A stretch of DNA of 64,000 nucleotides from RGIG3701 sp017403345 (GCA_017403345.1 JAFQOH010000130.1:18062-82061); one strand, 5' to 3'; positions 9,420-18,471 are shown, numbered from the stretch's first letter. Translations and numbers: made by a program. Notes: a model not told the origin generated them from the letters alone.

Positions 9420-12335
9420 ATGAAATCAATGAGCAAATCCCTGGTCATCGTCGAGTCCCCGGCAAAAGCGCGAACGATCCGCAAATTTCTGGGGAGCAAT
9501 TACGAAATCGAAGCCAGTATCGGACACGTGCGCGATCTGCCGCAGGGAGCAAAAGAGCTTCCGGAAAAATACCGCGGTGAAGATTGGGCGTATCTTGGCG
9601 TGGACGTTGACCATGATTTTGAGCCTGTCTACATCGTTTCGAAAGAAAAGAAAAAGCAGGTCGACAAACTGAAGTCGCTTTTGAAAGAAGCGGATGAACT
9701 TTACCTCGCGACGGATGAAGACCGCGAAGGGGAAGCCATTAGCTGGCATCTGTGCCAGGTCTTGAAACCGAAAGTCCCGGTCCATCGGCTCGTTTTCCAT
9801 GAGATCACCAAGAAAGCGATCCTCAGTGCGCTTGAAAATCCGCGTCAGATCAACGAATCGCTCGTACGTGCGCAGGAGACCCGCCGCATTTTGGATCGGC
9901 TTTTTGGATACGATGTTTCCCCGCTGCTCTGGCGTAAAGTCCGCCCGAAACTCTCGGCAGGAAGAGTCCAGAGCGTCGCGGTGCGTCTGATCGTGGATCG
10001 GGAACGGCAGCGAATGGCCTTCCGAAGCGCGACGTACTGGGATCTGCTTGGACTTTTCGAGACGAAACAGAATCAGAATTTTCACGCGTCTCTGGAATCC
10101 GTGAACGGTCGGCGGATCCCGGCAAGCCGTGATTTTGATGCGGGCACAGGAGTGCTGAAAAACAAAGACTGCCTTCAGATGACGGAGGCGGAGGTCTTGG
10201 CTCTTTTGGAGCGTCTGAAAAAGACTCCGGAAGCGGTCATCACGAAAGTCGAAAACAAAGATTTCGTCCAGCGTCCCCCCGCGCCGTTCACCACCAGTAC
10301 GCTTCAGCAGGAAGCGAACAGAAAGTACGGATTCACGGCTCGCCGCACGATGACGGTCGCGCAGAGCCTCTACGAAAACGGGTACATCACGTACATGCGA
10401 ACCGACTCGACCGCTCTTTCCGAGGAAGCGCTCAATGCGTCGCGTGAACTCGTCCGAAAGATCTACGGCAAAGAGTACCTTCCAGCCCATCCGCGGCACT
10501 ACCAGACCAAGGTTAAAAATGCACAGGAAGCACACGAAGCAATTCGTCCGGCTGGCACGGTATTTCAGATGCCGGAAGAGGTCCAGAGCATCCTTTCTCC
10601 GGATGAGTTCAAACTTTTCGACATGATCTGGAAACGGACCGTGGCGTGCCAGATGGTCGATGCTGTCGGTCAGCGCAAGACGATCGCGCTGCGTTTGGAT
10701 GATGCAGATTTCACCACTTCCGGAAAGACGATTACGTTCCCCGGATACCTTCGTGCGTACATTGAAGGGACTGACGAAATGGACGAGCCGGACGGTGAGC
10801 GCATCCTGCCGCCGGTCGCGGAAGGAGAGAAACTCTTCTGCCGTGAGCTGGATCCGAAAGTCCACACGACTCAGCCGCCGAACCGGTTCAGCGAAGCTGC
10901 TTTGACGCGGACGCTGGAAGAAAAGGGGATCGGCCGTCCGAGTACCTATGCGTCCATCATCGAAACGATCCTGGCGCGCAATTACGTCTTCAAACGCGGG
11001 AACGTCCTGATTCCGACGTGGGTCGCTTTTGCGGTCTGCAAACTGCTTGAAACGCACTTGCCTGACCTGATCGACTACCAGTTCACTGCCGAAATGGAAG
11101 ACGATCTGGATGCGATCAGCCGCGGTGAGCGGGAGTGGATCGACTATCTCCAGGAATTCTATTTTGGAGATGAAACGCACTCAGGAGCTCCGAGTTCAGA
11201 CCCCCAAACGGGACGTAAAAAGGAGACTGTCCCAGGTTTGCGTCCTCTTCTGGCGAATATGCTGGACCAGATCGACGCGCGGGAGATCAGTACGATCGAG
11301 ATCGGCGTACCGGAAGACGGCGGGGAGCCGCTTCATGTGCGTGTCGGACGCTACGGACCGTTCCTGGAGCAGGGGGAAATTCGGGTCAGTATTCCGGAAT
11401 CCATGGCGCCGGATGAACTCACGGTCGAAAAAGGTCTGGAACTGCTTGCCAATGCGCATCAGGGAGAGGAACCGCTCGGTATGGATCCGGAGTCCGGTAA
11501 GCCGATCTACGTCAAAGTCGGACGCTATGGACCGTACATTCAGTGTGGTGACGCGGATGACGAGGAAAAACCGCGGAATGCGTCACTCCTGAAAGGGATG
11601 GATCCCGCAGAAGTGGACCTCGAGACAGCCGTAAAACTCCTTCAGCTTCCGCGTACTCTGGGCGTTCACCCGGAGGATGGTGCCGAGATCGTTGCGTCGA
11701 ATGGCCGGTACGGCCCCTACGTTAAGTGGAATGAGGAGACCCGGTCTCTTCCGGATGACGTTTCTCCGATCGATGTGACGCTCGAACAGGCGGTCCAGAT
11801 ACTGGCTCAGCCGAAGAATCGGCGCGGAGGTGGAACGCAGAGAGCGGCAGCTGCCCGTCAGGCCGCCAAAGTGCTCGGAAAATCGCCAGTCACAGAGGAA
11901 GATGTCCGGATGATGGCGGGTCGGTTTGGACCGTACGTTACGGATGGAACCACGAATGCGTCGCTGCCGCGGACGGCGGATCCGGAGGCGCTGACTCTGG
12001 AAGAGGCTCTGGAACTTTTGGCGGCCCGTGCGGCAAAAGCTCCAGCGAAAAAGAAAGCAGTGAAAAAAACCGCAAAAAAAGCCGCAAAAAAAGCGACGAA
12101 AAAAGCGACGAAAAAAACTGCGAAGAAAGCTGCCAAAAAAGTCACGAAAAAGGCATCGGAGGAGGCTGAAAACGTCTCGGAGACCGAGAAAAAAGTGACG
12201 AAAAAAGCTGCGAAGAAGGCGACGAAAAAAGCGGAAAAAAAGACGACGGCAAAAAAAACTGAGAAAAAGGCCGCCAAAAAAGTCACGAAGAAAGCAGCGA
12301 AAAAGACCGTGAAAAAGGCCGCAGCGGAAGAGTAA
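9420..12335 (+). CDS. topA: DNA topoisomerase I with C-terminal repeats and Lys/Ala tail
   Basis: Type IA topoisomerase that relaxes negative supercoils; 971 aa. The TOPRIM domain begins at once (SLVIVESPAKARTIRKFLG) with the acidic DEDREGEAISWH motif. The active-site tyrosine is in YITYMRTDST (Tyr near residue 325), followed by AHEAIRPAG. Instead of C4 zinc fingers the C-terminal third has four Topo_C-type repeats, marked by GRYGPFLEQG, GRYGPYIQCG, GRYGPYVKWN and GRFGPYVTDG. The last 95 residues or so are almost only Lys, Ala, Thr and Val (KKAxKK), like histone H1 tails, and presumably bind DNA without sequence preference. ATG 9420 and ATG 9429 are both possible starts; neither has a strong ribosome site. 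Confidence 0.96.
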   Translation: MKSMSKSLVIVESPAKARTIRKFLGSNYEIEASIGHVRDLPQGAKELPEKYRGEDWAYLGVDVDHDFEPVYIVSKEKKKQVDKLKSLLKEADELYLATDEDREGEAISWHLCQVLKPKVPVHRLVFHEITKKAILSALENPRQINESLVRAQETRRILDRLFGYDVSPLLWRKVRPKLSAGRVQSVAVRLIVDRERQRMAFRSATYWDLLGLFETKQNQNFHASLESVNGRRIPASRDFDAGTGVLKNKDCLQMTEAEVLALLERLKKTPEAVITKVENKDFVQRPPAPFTTSTLQQEANRKYGFTARRTMTVAQSLYENGYITYMRTDSTALSEEALNASRELVRKIYGKEYLPAHPRHYQTKVKNAQEAHEAIRPAGTVFQMPEEVQSILSPDEFKLFDMIWKRTVACQMVDAVGQRKTIALRLDDADFTTSGKTITFPGYLRAYIEGTDEMDEPDGERILPPVAEGEKLFCRELDPKVHTTQPPNRFSEAALTRTLEEKGIGRPSTYASIIETILARNYVFKRGNVLIPTWVAFAVCKLLETHLPDLIDYQFTAEMEDDLDAISRGEREWIDYLQEFYFGDETHSGAPSSDPQTGRKKETVPGLRPLLANMLDQIDAREISTIEIGVPEDGGEPLHVRVGRYGPFLEQGEIRVSIPESMAPDELTVEKGLELLANAHQGEEPLGMDPESGKPIYVKVGRYGPYIQCGDADDEEKPRNASLLKGMDPAEVDLETAVKLLQLPRTLGVHPEDGAEIVASNGRYGPYVKWNEETRSLPDDVSPIDVTLEQAVQILAQPKNRRGGGTQRAAAARQAAKVLGKSPVTEEDVRMMAGRFGPYVTDGTTNASLPRTADPEALTLEEALELLAARAAKAPAKKKAVKKTAKKAAKKATKKATKKTAKKAAKKVTKKASEEAENVSETEKKVTKKAAKKATKKAEKKTTAKKTEKKAAKKVTKKAAKKTVKKAAAEE

Positions 12336-12355
12336 ACCACCGCTGAGTGTGCGTG

Positions 12356-12420
12356 AAAACGGAAGAAATGAAACGTTCTGGTCTACTCCGGAGCGTTGGT
12401 TTCTTCCGTTTTTCTTTTTC
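12356..12420 (+). terminator. Intrinsic terminator after topA
   Basis: A long stem of AAAACGGAAGAAA (12356-12368) with TTTCTTCCGTTTT (12400-12412) is followed by a T-rich run. It begins about 20 bp after the topA stop. Confidence 0.85.
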
Positions 12421-12594
12421 CATGCCAGCTGCCGATCCGTTTCACGTCTTCATTTTTCATCCTGCCGCTTCATTCTGCGGCAAAAAGGCAAAATTTCAAC
12501 TGGGGTGCCCAAAATTCTGATTTTACGCCAAATTTCTGCCGATACTTAAGTAAAAAGATCGAGTTACGTTTTCCGAATTCAAAGGCAGGATCTC

Positions 12595-14046
12595 ATGTCC
12601 CAGAGCAAACGCACAGTCGCCATCGTTGGAGCCGGACTTTCCGGGATCTCGGCTGCCGTGCGTCTTTGGGATCTCGCGAAAGATGTGGAGAAAAATGGAA
12701 CGCCGATGCCGTTGGAGATCCATCTTTTTGAATCGTCGGCATTTCTCGGCGGACGGGCTTCGTCGCGGTTTCTTTCGGAGGAAGGAGTTTTGCTTGACGG
12801 TGCGCAGCATCTGACGATGAACTGCTGCACGGCGATGTTGGAGTTTCTCCGAAGGACGGAGCTGCTCCGTTTCTGGAAACTTCAGACGGAAATGACGTTC
12901 TGCGTGCGTTCGGGAGCGTCGGAAGGTACCGGACCGCTTCGTTTTTTTCCATTTCGGAATTCCCGTTTCCTGCCGCAGCCGTTCCATCTTCTTCCCGCGC
13001 TTTGGGGACTTGGCCATTTGAGCCGTCTGGAGCGTCTGCAGCTTCTGGGAGTCTGCCGTCAGATCCAGAGGTCCACTCCTGCGTCTGGAAGCACATTCCA
13101 TGCCTGGCTGGAAGAGCTTGGATGCCCGGCACCGGTCTTAAATCATTTTTTTGATCCGGTGATCCTGTCGGCATTCAGCGACCAGATGGAGAACGTTTCC
13201 GCCGGCATCGCGAAGACGGTTTTTCGCCGAATGTTTTTCGAGACGAAAGAGGGCTGGCATTTCTGGATCCCGCAGTCTCCATTGCGCGAGATATTTGACG
13301 GGGGTCTGACGCCGTTTCTCGAGAAAATGGGGATCCGTCTTCACCGTCTTACTTCTGTGCAGCGCATCGTTCCAGGACGTCTTCTCGTTCTGGATCCGAA
13401 AAACGGGACCCGTTCGGAATTCCGCGCCGATTCCGTCATTCTTGCCGTACCGTGGTTTCAGGCTGGAAAACTCCTTCCGGAACTCGTGAGTCTGGATGTT
13501 TTTCATCCGGAACGTTTTGAACCGCGCACGATCGCGGCAGTGCATTTCTGGACGGACCGCGTTTTGTTTCCGCAGCCGGATCTCGTGCTTCCGCGGGAAA
13601 CGATCCAATGGATCTTTCGGCCGCCATTTGGTTTTGAGCAGCAGAAAGTTCCTGCGGTTTCTCACTCCGGTACCGCTTCAGTCTCATCGGCAGAACGGAT
13701 CCGGAACGGATTTTACCATCAGGCGCTTTTGAGCGACGCGGACCGATGCGTTTCCGCAAAACCACAGGCTCTTGAGCAATTGGTGCGCGCGGAGCTTCAG
13801 ATGCTTTTTCCAGAGGCGCAGTTTCTGCATTTTCGGACGACGCGCTGTCCCGCGGCGGTTTTTTCATGCAATACATGGATGGAGCATTCCCGTCCGACGA
13901 TGCTGACGCCGTTTCCTTCCATTTTCCTTGCCGGAGACTGGACCGCGACGCAGCTTCCTGCGACGATGGAGAGTGCGGTGGTGAGCGGAAACCGTGCGGC
14001 AGAAGAAACGTTCTATTTTCTGAAAAATTTGCAGGAAAGAGAGTAG
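12595..14046 (+). CDS. hpnE: Hydroxysqualene dehydroxylase HpnE-like FAD enzyme
   Basis: FAD-dependent amine-oxidase-fold enzyme; HpnE reduces hydroxysqualene to squalene in hopanoid/sterol precursor synthesis. The 483-aa protein opens with the dinucleotide-binding motif AIVGAGLSGISAAVRL. It continues with the GGRASS motif and a LDGAQHLTMNCCTAMLEFL segment typical of HpnE, and ends with the flavin-binding IFLAGDWTATQLPATMESAVVSG. AGGA lies 5 bp before ATG 12595. Its usual partners hpnC and hpnD (squalene-synthase-like) are not adjacent, so it stands alone. A carotenoid desaturase relative remains possible. Confidence 0.78.
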   Translation: MSQSKRTVAIVGAGLSGISAAVRLWDLAKDVEKNGTPMPLEIHLFESSAFLGGRASSRFLSEEGVLLDGAQHLTMNCCTAMLEFLRRTELLRFWKLQTEMTFCVRSGASEGTGPLRFFPFRNSRFLPQPFHLLPALWGLGHLSRLERLQLLGVCRQIQRSTPASGSTFHAWLEELGCPAPVLNHFFDPVILSAFSDQMENVSAGIAKTVFRRMFFETKEGWHFWIPQSPLREIFDGGLTPFLEKMGIRLHRLTSVQRIVPGRLLVLDPKNGTRSEFRADSVILAVPWFQAGKLLPELVSLDVFHPERFEPRTIAAVHFWTDRVLFPQPDLVLPRETIQWIFRPPFGFEQQKVPAVSHSGTASVSSAERIRNGFYHQALLSDADRCVSAKPQALEQLVRAELQMLFPEAQFLHFRTTRCPAAVFSCNTWMEHSRPTMLTPFPSIFLAGDWTATQLPATMESAVVSGNRAAEETFYFLKNLQERE

Positions 14047-14063
14047 AAAACGCATTTCTGCCC

Positions 14064-14091
14064 TTGACAAAAAAAGAAAATCGGGTAAAAT
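14064..14091 (+). promoter_or_regulatory. Promoter of tRNA-Ser
   Basis: TTGACA (14064-14069), 16-bp spacer, TAAAAT (14086-14091), 11 bp before the tRNA 5' end. Confidence 0.75.
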
Positions 14092-14102
14092 GAACTGAAA
14101 TT

Positions 14103-14187
14103 GGATGAATGGCAGAGTGGTCGATTGCGGCGGTCTTGAAAACCGTTGACGTGAAAGCGTCCGGGGGTTCGAGTCCCTCTTCATCCG
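14103..14187 (+). tRNA. tRNA-Ser (anticodon UGA)
   Basis: An 85-nt class II tRNA. The acceptor arm GGATGAA pairs with TTCATCC (14180-14186) and the discriminator base is G. The anticodon loop CTTGAAA reads UGA for UCA codons. A long variable arm (GACG-TGAAAG-CGTC) is typical of tRNA-Ser, and the T arm contains GGTTCGAGTCC. CCA is not encoded. It has its own promoter and terminator, so it is a single-gene transcript. Confidence 0.97.
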
Positions 14188-14191
14188 CTGG

Positions 14192-14218
14192 CCTCGCAGG
14201 AAATGCGGGGCTTTTTTT
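14192..14218 (+). terminator. Intrinsic terminator after tRNA-Ser
   Basis: CCTCGCA (14192-14198) pairs with TGCGGGG (14204-14210), followed by seven T that run straight into a 17-bp repeat array. Confidence 0.85.
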
Positions 14219-14300
14219 CTGTAAAATTTGATTTTCTGTAAAATTTGATTTTCTGTAAAATTTGATTTTCTGTAAAATTTGATTTTCTGTAAAATTTGAA
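14218..14300. repeat. 17-bp tandem repeat array
   Basis: Four perfect copies of TCTGTAAAATTTGATTT and a fifth copy that agrees for 14 or 15 bases, in non-coding DNA between the tRNA-Ser terminator and the TPR gene promoter. There are no spacers, so it is not CRISPR. The remainder of this gap, to 14447, is AT-rich with nothing else resolved. Confidence 0.95.
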
Positions 14301-14447
14301 GAAGATCTTGAATGTGATCGGAACGTGAATTAAATGTAATTTGCGTGTTTGAGTGTTTGGAAAATTTTGGATTTGCGGATTTTGATGGAGGTCTGCTGCG
14401 TTTTTCTGGAAAATTTTCAGAAATTTCCTTTTTTTTGTGAAAAAATA

Positions 14448-14475
14448 TTGCGTTTCTTTTCAGTTCGTGTATAAT
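14448..14475 (+). promoter_or_regulatory. Promoter of the TPR gene
   Basis: TTGCGT (14448-14453), 16-bp spacer, TATAAT (14470-14475). The start codon is 36 bp downstream. Confidence 0.7.
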
Positions 14476-14510
14476 GTCTTAAGAGGATCATTTTCTGAGG
14501 AGGGGGAAAG

Positions 14511-15101
14511 GTGGCTGATTCGTTCGATTCCATTCGATTGAAGAAATTCACGCTTCGGGCAGAAGGGTACCTGGAGTTGGAGATGCCTGCACATGCGCTG
14601 GGAGAGATCCGGCGAGCGAGTGAGCTGCGTCTGCGATTCACGTCCCATTTGTTCTATTTGGAAGGTTATGCACTTTTCCATCTGAAAAAGTACCGCGACG
14701 CGCTGTATCCGCTTGGTCAGGCAGTTTTGCTGGAACCGACAGAGATCAGTTACTGGCTTTTGATCGGAATGTGCCAGAAGCGGGTCGGCCGGTGTGATCT
14801 TGCGATCGAGTCTCTTGAAAATGCACTTTCGATCCAGCCGAACAATACGGTGGTCCTCTACAATTTGGCGTGCTATTATGCGTTGGCAAAGCAGACGGAG
14901 TCGTGCCTGCAGAGTCTTGCCCGGTGTCTGAATTTGGATCCCTCTTTTCGTGACTTGGTCGAGCAGGAGTCGGATTTCAATCTCATTCGGGAAAAGCAGG
15001 AATTTTGTCAGATCATGCAGAAGTCTGGCGAGAAACTAAGGAGGAGCGGGGCACCGCTTGCCTCGCAATCGCCTCCTTTTAAGATCTCGATTTCCGATTG
15101 A
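14511..15101 (+). CDS. TPR-repeat protein
   Basis: A 196-aa soluble protein with no signal peptide. It starts at GTG 14511, preceded by a strong GGAGGGGG ribosome site. Residues about 15-150 form three to four tetratricopeptide units, the clearest being ISYWLLIGMCQKRVGRCDLAIESLENALSI-type and VVLYNLACYYALAKQTESCLQSLARCLNL-type helix pairs ending in Asp/Pro turns. TPR arrays mediate protein-protein contacts; the partner is unknown. It is transcribed from its own promoter, separate from the tRNA upstream and purT downstream. Confidence 0.8.
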   Translation: MADSFDSIRLKKFTLRAEGYLELEMPAHALGEIRRASELRLRFTSHLFYLEGYALFHLKKYRDALYPLGQAVLLEPTEISYWLLIGMCQKRVGRCDLAIESLENALSIQPNNTVVLYNLACYYALAKQTESCLQSLARCLNLDPSFRDLVEQESDFNLIREKQEFCQIMQKSGEKLRRSGAPLASQSPPFKISISD

Positions 15102-15351
15102 GGTTTGTTTGTTTTGTTCCGCGCGGCACGAGAAATCGTCAAAAGACGACTTGAAATGGGAGAAATTGAAAAATTTTAGGAAAAAATTCCCCCTCCCCCT
15201 TTTCTGAAATTCAAAACCGGGTAAAATACAGTCGGTTTTCGTCATTCATCAGGCCGTTCAGTGCGATCGTGCCGAACTGAGCGGGAAGACGGTGTTGGTT
15301 TGCTGCGTTCTCCTTTGGGAGTTGCGTTTTTTTTATTTCTGGAGAGATTTT

Positions 15352-16533
15352 ATGATCCACAAGATCCTTCTTCTCGGTTCCGGTGAACTTGGGAAAGAAT
15401 TCGTCATTGCAGCCAAACGCATGGGACAGTACGTCATTGCGTGTGACTCTTACGCGGGAGCGCCGGCCATGCAGGTCGCAGATGAGTGTGAAGTTTTCAG
15501 TATGCTGGACGGCGACGCTCTGGAAGCGGTCGTGAAAAAGCATCAGCCGGACCTGATCGTTCCGGAGATCGAAGCGATCCGTACGGAACGGCTTTACGAG
15601 TTGGAAAATCAGGGACTTCACGTCGTTCCGAGCGCCCGCGCGGTCAATTTTACCATGAATCGCCGTGCGATCCGCGATCTGGCTGCTGTTGACCTTGGTC
15701 TTCAGACTGCGAAATACTTCTACGCCAAGACGAAGGAAGAATTCGTGAATGCCGTCAACGAGATCGGGTACCCGTGCGTGGTGAAGCCGCTGATGTCTTC
15801 GTCGGGAAAAGGTCAGTCGAAGATCAACGGTCCGGAAGACGTTGACAGTGCGTGGGAGTACGGAATTTCCGGAAGCCGCGGCGACATTGTGGAGATGATC
15901 GTGGAAGAATTCATTCCGTTCGACTACGAGATCACGCTCCTGACCGTGACGCAGAAATGCGGCAAAACGCTCTTCTGCCCTCCGATCGGTCACGTTCAGA
16001 AAGGAGGAGACTACCAGGAAAGTTTCCAGCCGATGCCGATGAAGCCGGAGCATCTCAAGGCTGCGCAGGATATGGCGGAAAAGGTCACGGCAGCTCTGAC
16101 GGGCTGTGGTATTTGGGGCGTCGAATTCTTCATTTCGAACGAGAAGGGCGTCTACTTTTCCGAGCTTTCCCCGCGTCCGCACGACACTGGCATGGTGACG
16201 CTTGCGAACACACAGAATCTCAACGAATTTGAGCTTCATCTCTACGCGATCCTGGGACTGCCGATCACAGAGATCCAGCTTCTGAAAGCGGGGGCATCCG
16301 CCGTCATTCCTGCGACGGAAGCGAGTCCGGATCCGGCAGAATACGAAGGGGTGGAAGACGCGCTTCAGATGCCGAACACGTATGTTCGCATTTTCGGAAA
16401 ACCGTCGACTCGTCCGAAGCGCCGCATGGGCGTTGCGGTAACGTACGATGCGCCGGATGCGGACATTGAGGCTCTGCGCGAGCGCGTGAAAGCCGCTGCT
16501 GCGAAGGTGAAGGTGAAGGTGAAGACCTGCTGA
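15352..16533 (+). CDS. purT: Formate-dependent phosphoribosylglycinamide formyltransferase
   Basis: PurT uses ATP and formate to make formyl-GAR, the folate-independent third step of purine synthesis. ATG 15352 (393 aa) is chosen over the in-frame upstream start because GGAGAGA lies just before it and the protein then begins IHKILLLGSGELGKEF, as in known PurT. The ATP-grasp core shows VVKPLMSSSGKGQS, the VEEFIPFDYEITLL strand, and metal-binding GVEFFIS and ELSPRPHDTGMVTL. The C-terminus ends in an unusual KVKVKVK run made by a 6-bp repeat. It is followed by a strong terminator. Confidence 0.95.
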   Translation: MIHKILLLGSGELGKEFVIAAKRMGQYVIACDSYAGAPAMQVADECEVFSMLDGDALEAVVKKHQPDLIVPEIEAIRTERLYELENQGLHVVPSARAVNFTMNRRAIRDLAAVDLGLQTAKYFYAKTKEEFVNAVNEIGYPCVVKPLMSSSGKGQSKINGPEDVDSAWEYGISGSRGDIVEMIVEEFIPFDYEITLLTVTQKCGKTLFCPPIGHVQKGGDYQESFQPMPMKPEHLKAAQDMAEKVTAALTGCGIWGVEFFISNEKGVYFSELSPRPHDTGMVTLANTQNLNEFELHLYAILGLPITEIQLLKAGASAVIPATEASPDPAEYEGVEDALQMPNTYVRIFGKPSTRPKRRMGVAVTYDAPDADIEALRERVKAAAAKVKVKVKTC

Positions 16534-16544
16534 GAAACGATCCG

Positions 16545-16577
16545 GACGCGCCGTTTTTTCTGACGGCGCGTCTTTTT
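16545..16577 (+). terminator. Intrinsic terminator after purT
   Basis: Perfect 10-bp stem GACGCGCCGT (16545-16554) with ACGGCGCGTC (16563-16572), then five T. Confidence 0.9.
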
Positions 16578-16657
16578 GTGTTTTCCATGAAATTCGCGTC
16601 AGGATACGCGCTTTGCGTTTTATGCGTTTCATGCGTTTCATGCGTTTGACGGCTTCG
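16574..16657. repeat. Dispersed TTTTCGTG-type element (copy A) and 9-bp repeats
   Basis: A stretch with TTTTTGTGTTTTCC, then TGAAATTCGCGTCAGG, closely matches 37710-37745. It is followed by about four tandem copies of a CATGCGTTT-type 9-mer (near 16618-16648). Non-coding. Confidence 0.55.
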
Positions 16658-16682
16658 TGAGAATTTGACGAAAGAGGGTTTT

Positions 16683-16964
16683 ATGTTCCGAAAGATCTGG
16701 CTTTTTGTGGCGGTTTTTCTACTTTTGCTGGGGCTGGAGACCCTTTTCCTTAAGTCCGTGACGCTCACATCGCAGGGGACGGAGATCCTTGCGAAACAGG
16801 ATCCGTCGATCGAGAGGAAGCGCTGGTGGATCGAGGCGCTGACGGGTGATGAGCTGAAATTTCCGGAAAAGGAGATCCCCATCCGCAATGAGATCGGTTA
16901 CATTTTACTTGCTTTTTCTACGGTCGGTTTCATGCACTGGATCTTCATCCCGCGAGAAAAGTGA
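16683..16964 (+). CDS. Small two-helix membrane protein, unknown
   Basis: A 93-aa protein starting at ATG 16683 behind an AAAGAGGG ribosome site. A first membrane helix spans about 4-24 (IWLFVAVFLLLLGLETLFL) and a second spans about 72-90 (EIGYILLAFSTVGFMHWIF). The charged loop between them (QDPSIERKRWWIEALTGDE) probably faces the periplasm. No family recognised. It stands between purT and the ROK kinase with a terminator upstream. Confidence 0.6.
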   Translation: MFRKIWLFVAVFLLLLGLETLFLKSVTLTSQGTEILAKQDPSIERKRWWIEALTGDELKFPEKEIPIRNEIGYILLAFSTVGFMHWIFIPREK

Positions 16965-17290
16965 GATCGATTTCTGCTTTCATTCGTGTTCCCAAAAGGC
17001 CTTTGAAGGCGGAGCGGAGCGTTTTTTCGGATCCATTTTTTCTTTACGGAAGGCCGGTATTTTGATTTTCAGTTTCCCCAATCGTCTTTACTCGTAAAAT
17101 TTTCCGTTTTCTTGCGGAAAATCTGTGAAAAAATGCGGGAAACCTCTTGTCTTCTTTGCGAGTTGGATTAAAATAAACGGTATCTGGCCGGTGAATTTTC
17201 ATGCAGGGTGAACGCACATGAAAAACGGCCCATTTGATTGCATTTCCGAAGGCACTTTCCTGCCCACAAAAAATTTTGGAGTCACGTATC
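16965..17290 (+). other. Intergenic region with ROK kinase promoter
   Basis: A 326-bp gap. A sigma-70-type promoter lies at 17147-17174, leaving a leader of about 110 nt before the kinase. Nothing else is resolved. Confidence 0.5.
17147..17174 (+). promoter_or_regulatory. Promoter of the ROK kinase gene
   Basis: TTGTCT (17147-17152), 16-bp spacer, TAAAAT (17169-17174). Confidence 0.6.
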
Positions 17291-18328
17291 ATGAAATACT
17301 ATCTCGGTATCGACCTTGGCGGCACGAATACAAAAATTGGGATCCTGGATGAACACGGCAGCATTCTCGTGAAAGGCTCGGTCCCGACGCACATTCAGGA
17401 AGGTCCGGAAGCGGCTTGCCGGCGCGTCGCGGACGGAGTGAACGACATTTTGGCCAAGGCCGGTCTGGAACGCTCAGACATCACGAAAGCGGGGCTTGCC
17501 TCTGCGGGACCGATGGACATTCCGGGACGTAAACTTCTCCAGACGGCGAATCTTGGCGAAAAGTGGAAGTACTGCCCGATCGCGGACATGATGAGCGAAG
17601 CGTGCGGGATCTACGTGGAATTTGCGAACGATGCGTCTGCGGCTGCTTTTGCGGAATACTGGGTCGGAAAAGGAAAAGACGCGAAAAAGAACGTCTTCAC
17701 GCCCGACGGAGCCGTGAGCACGGACAAACCGATCACCAGCATGGTCCTCCTCACCCTCGGGACCGGCATCGGCTGCGGCATCATCATCAACCGGATGGTC
17801 TATGACGGCGAGCATTCCCAAGGCGGCGAGTACGGACACGCCATCATCGACACAACGCCGAACGCGCGCATTTGCGGCTGCGGACGTCCCGGACACTATG
17901 AAGCCTACGGAAGCGCGACCGCCGTCATTGCCCGAACGAAGGAACTCATCGACTCCGGAGCCGCAACGTCCCTGACAGCCCGCCGTGCGGACCTCGACAC
18001 GATCGGAGCCAAAGTCGTTGCGGAAGAGGCGCAGAAAGGCGACGCGGCCGCCATGCAGATCATCCTCGATACGGCGAAGTATCTTGCCATCGGCATTGCA
18101 ACGCTCATGCACACGATCGACCCGGACGCCATCTACATCGGCGGCGCCATGACGTTCGGCGGAAACGAGTCGGAACTTGGACGCACGTTCATCCAGGCGA
18201 TCCGCGACGAAGTCAAAGTCCGTGCACTTCCGACCTGCTCGGCTACGACCATCATCGATTTCGCGAAACTTGGCGGAGATGCCGGATTCATCGGCGCAGC
18301 AGGTATCGCCAAAGCACTGAGCGAGTGA
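17291..18328 (+). CDS. ROK-family sugar kinase, probably glucokinase
   Basis: Phosphorylates a hexose, most likely glucose, with ATP in the cytoplasm. ATG 17291 (345 aa) has GGAG 9 bp upstream and gives the classic N-terminus YYLGIDLGGTNTKIGILDE (phosphate-1 motif). The second nucleotide motif is LTLGTGIGCGII. The ROK signature with zinc ligands appears as GEYGHAIID...CGCGRPGHYEAYGS, slightly altered at the last Cys, which is His here. The adenosine motif is IYIGGAMTFGG. It precedes a secreted GH5-like glycosidase and may use released sugar. Fructokinase or N-acetylmannosamine kinase cannot be excluded. Confidence 0.85.
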   Translation: MKYYLGIDLGGTNTKIGILDEHGSILVKGSVPTHIQEGPEAACRRVADGVNDILAKAGLERSDITKAGLASAGPMDIPGRKLLQTANLGEKWKYCPIADMMSEACGIYVEFANDASAAAFAEYWVGKGKDAKKNVFTPDGAVSTDKPITSMVLLTLGTGIGCGIIINRMVYDGEHSQGGEYGHAIIDTTPNARICGCGRPGHYEAYGSATAVIARTKELIDSGAATSLTARRADLDTIGAKVVAEEAQKGDAAAMQIILDTAKYLAIGIATLMHTIDPDAIYIGGAMTFGGNESELGRTFIQAIRDEVKVRALPTCSATTIIDFAKLGGDAGFIGAAGIAKALSE

Positions 18329-18341
18329 GTAAACTGAAAAA

Positions 18342-18375
18342 CGGGAGCGTGTACGGGATCTTCCATGCGCTCCCG
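18342..18375 (+). terminator. Possible terminator after ROK kinase
   Basis: CGGGAGCG (18342-18349) pairs with CGCTCCCG (18368-18375). The T-run after it is weak. Confidence 0.4.
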
Positions 18376-18471
18376 CGTTTCGCCAAAATCCGCGTGTCGC
18401 ACGGCGTTTTGTTTGCCCGTATCCCATCCTCGTAGATTTTCATTTTTCGCATCCTCATCAAGGAGAATACC

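Noticed and set aside
12060..12335. Separate histone H1-like gene
   Set aside because: The Lys/Ala-rich stretch is in frame with topA and has no start or ribosome site of its own.
14218..14300. 17-bp array considered as CRISPR or iteron origin
   Set aside because: No spacers, and no replication gene or DnaA boxes nearby; the units are AT-rich slippage-type repeats.
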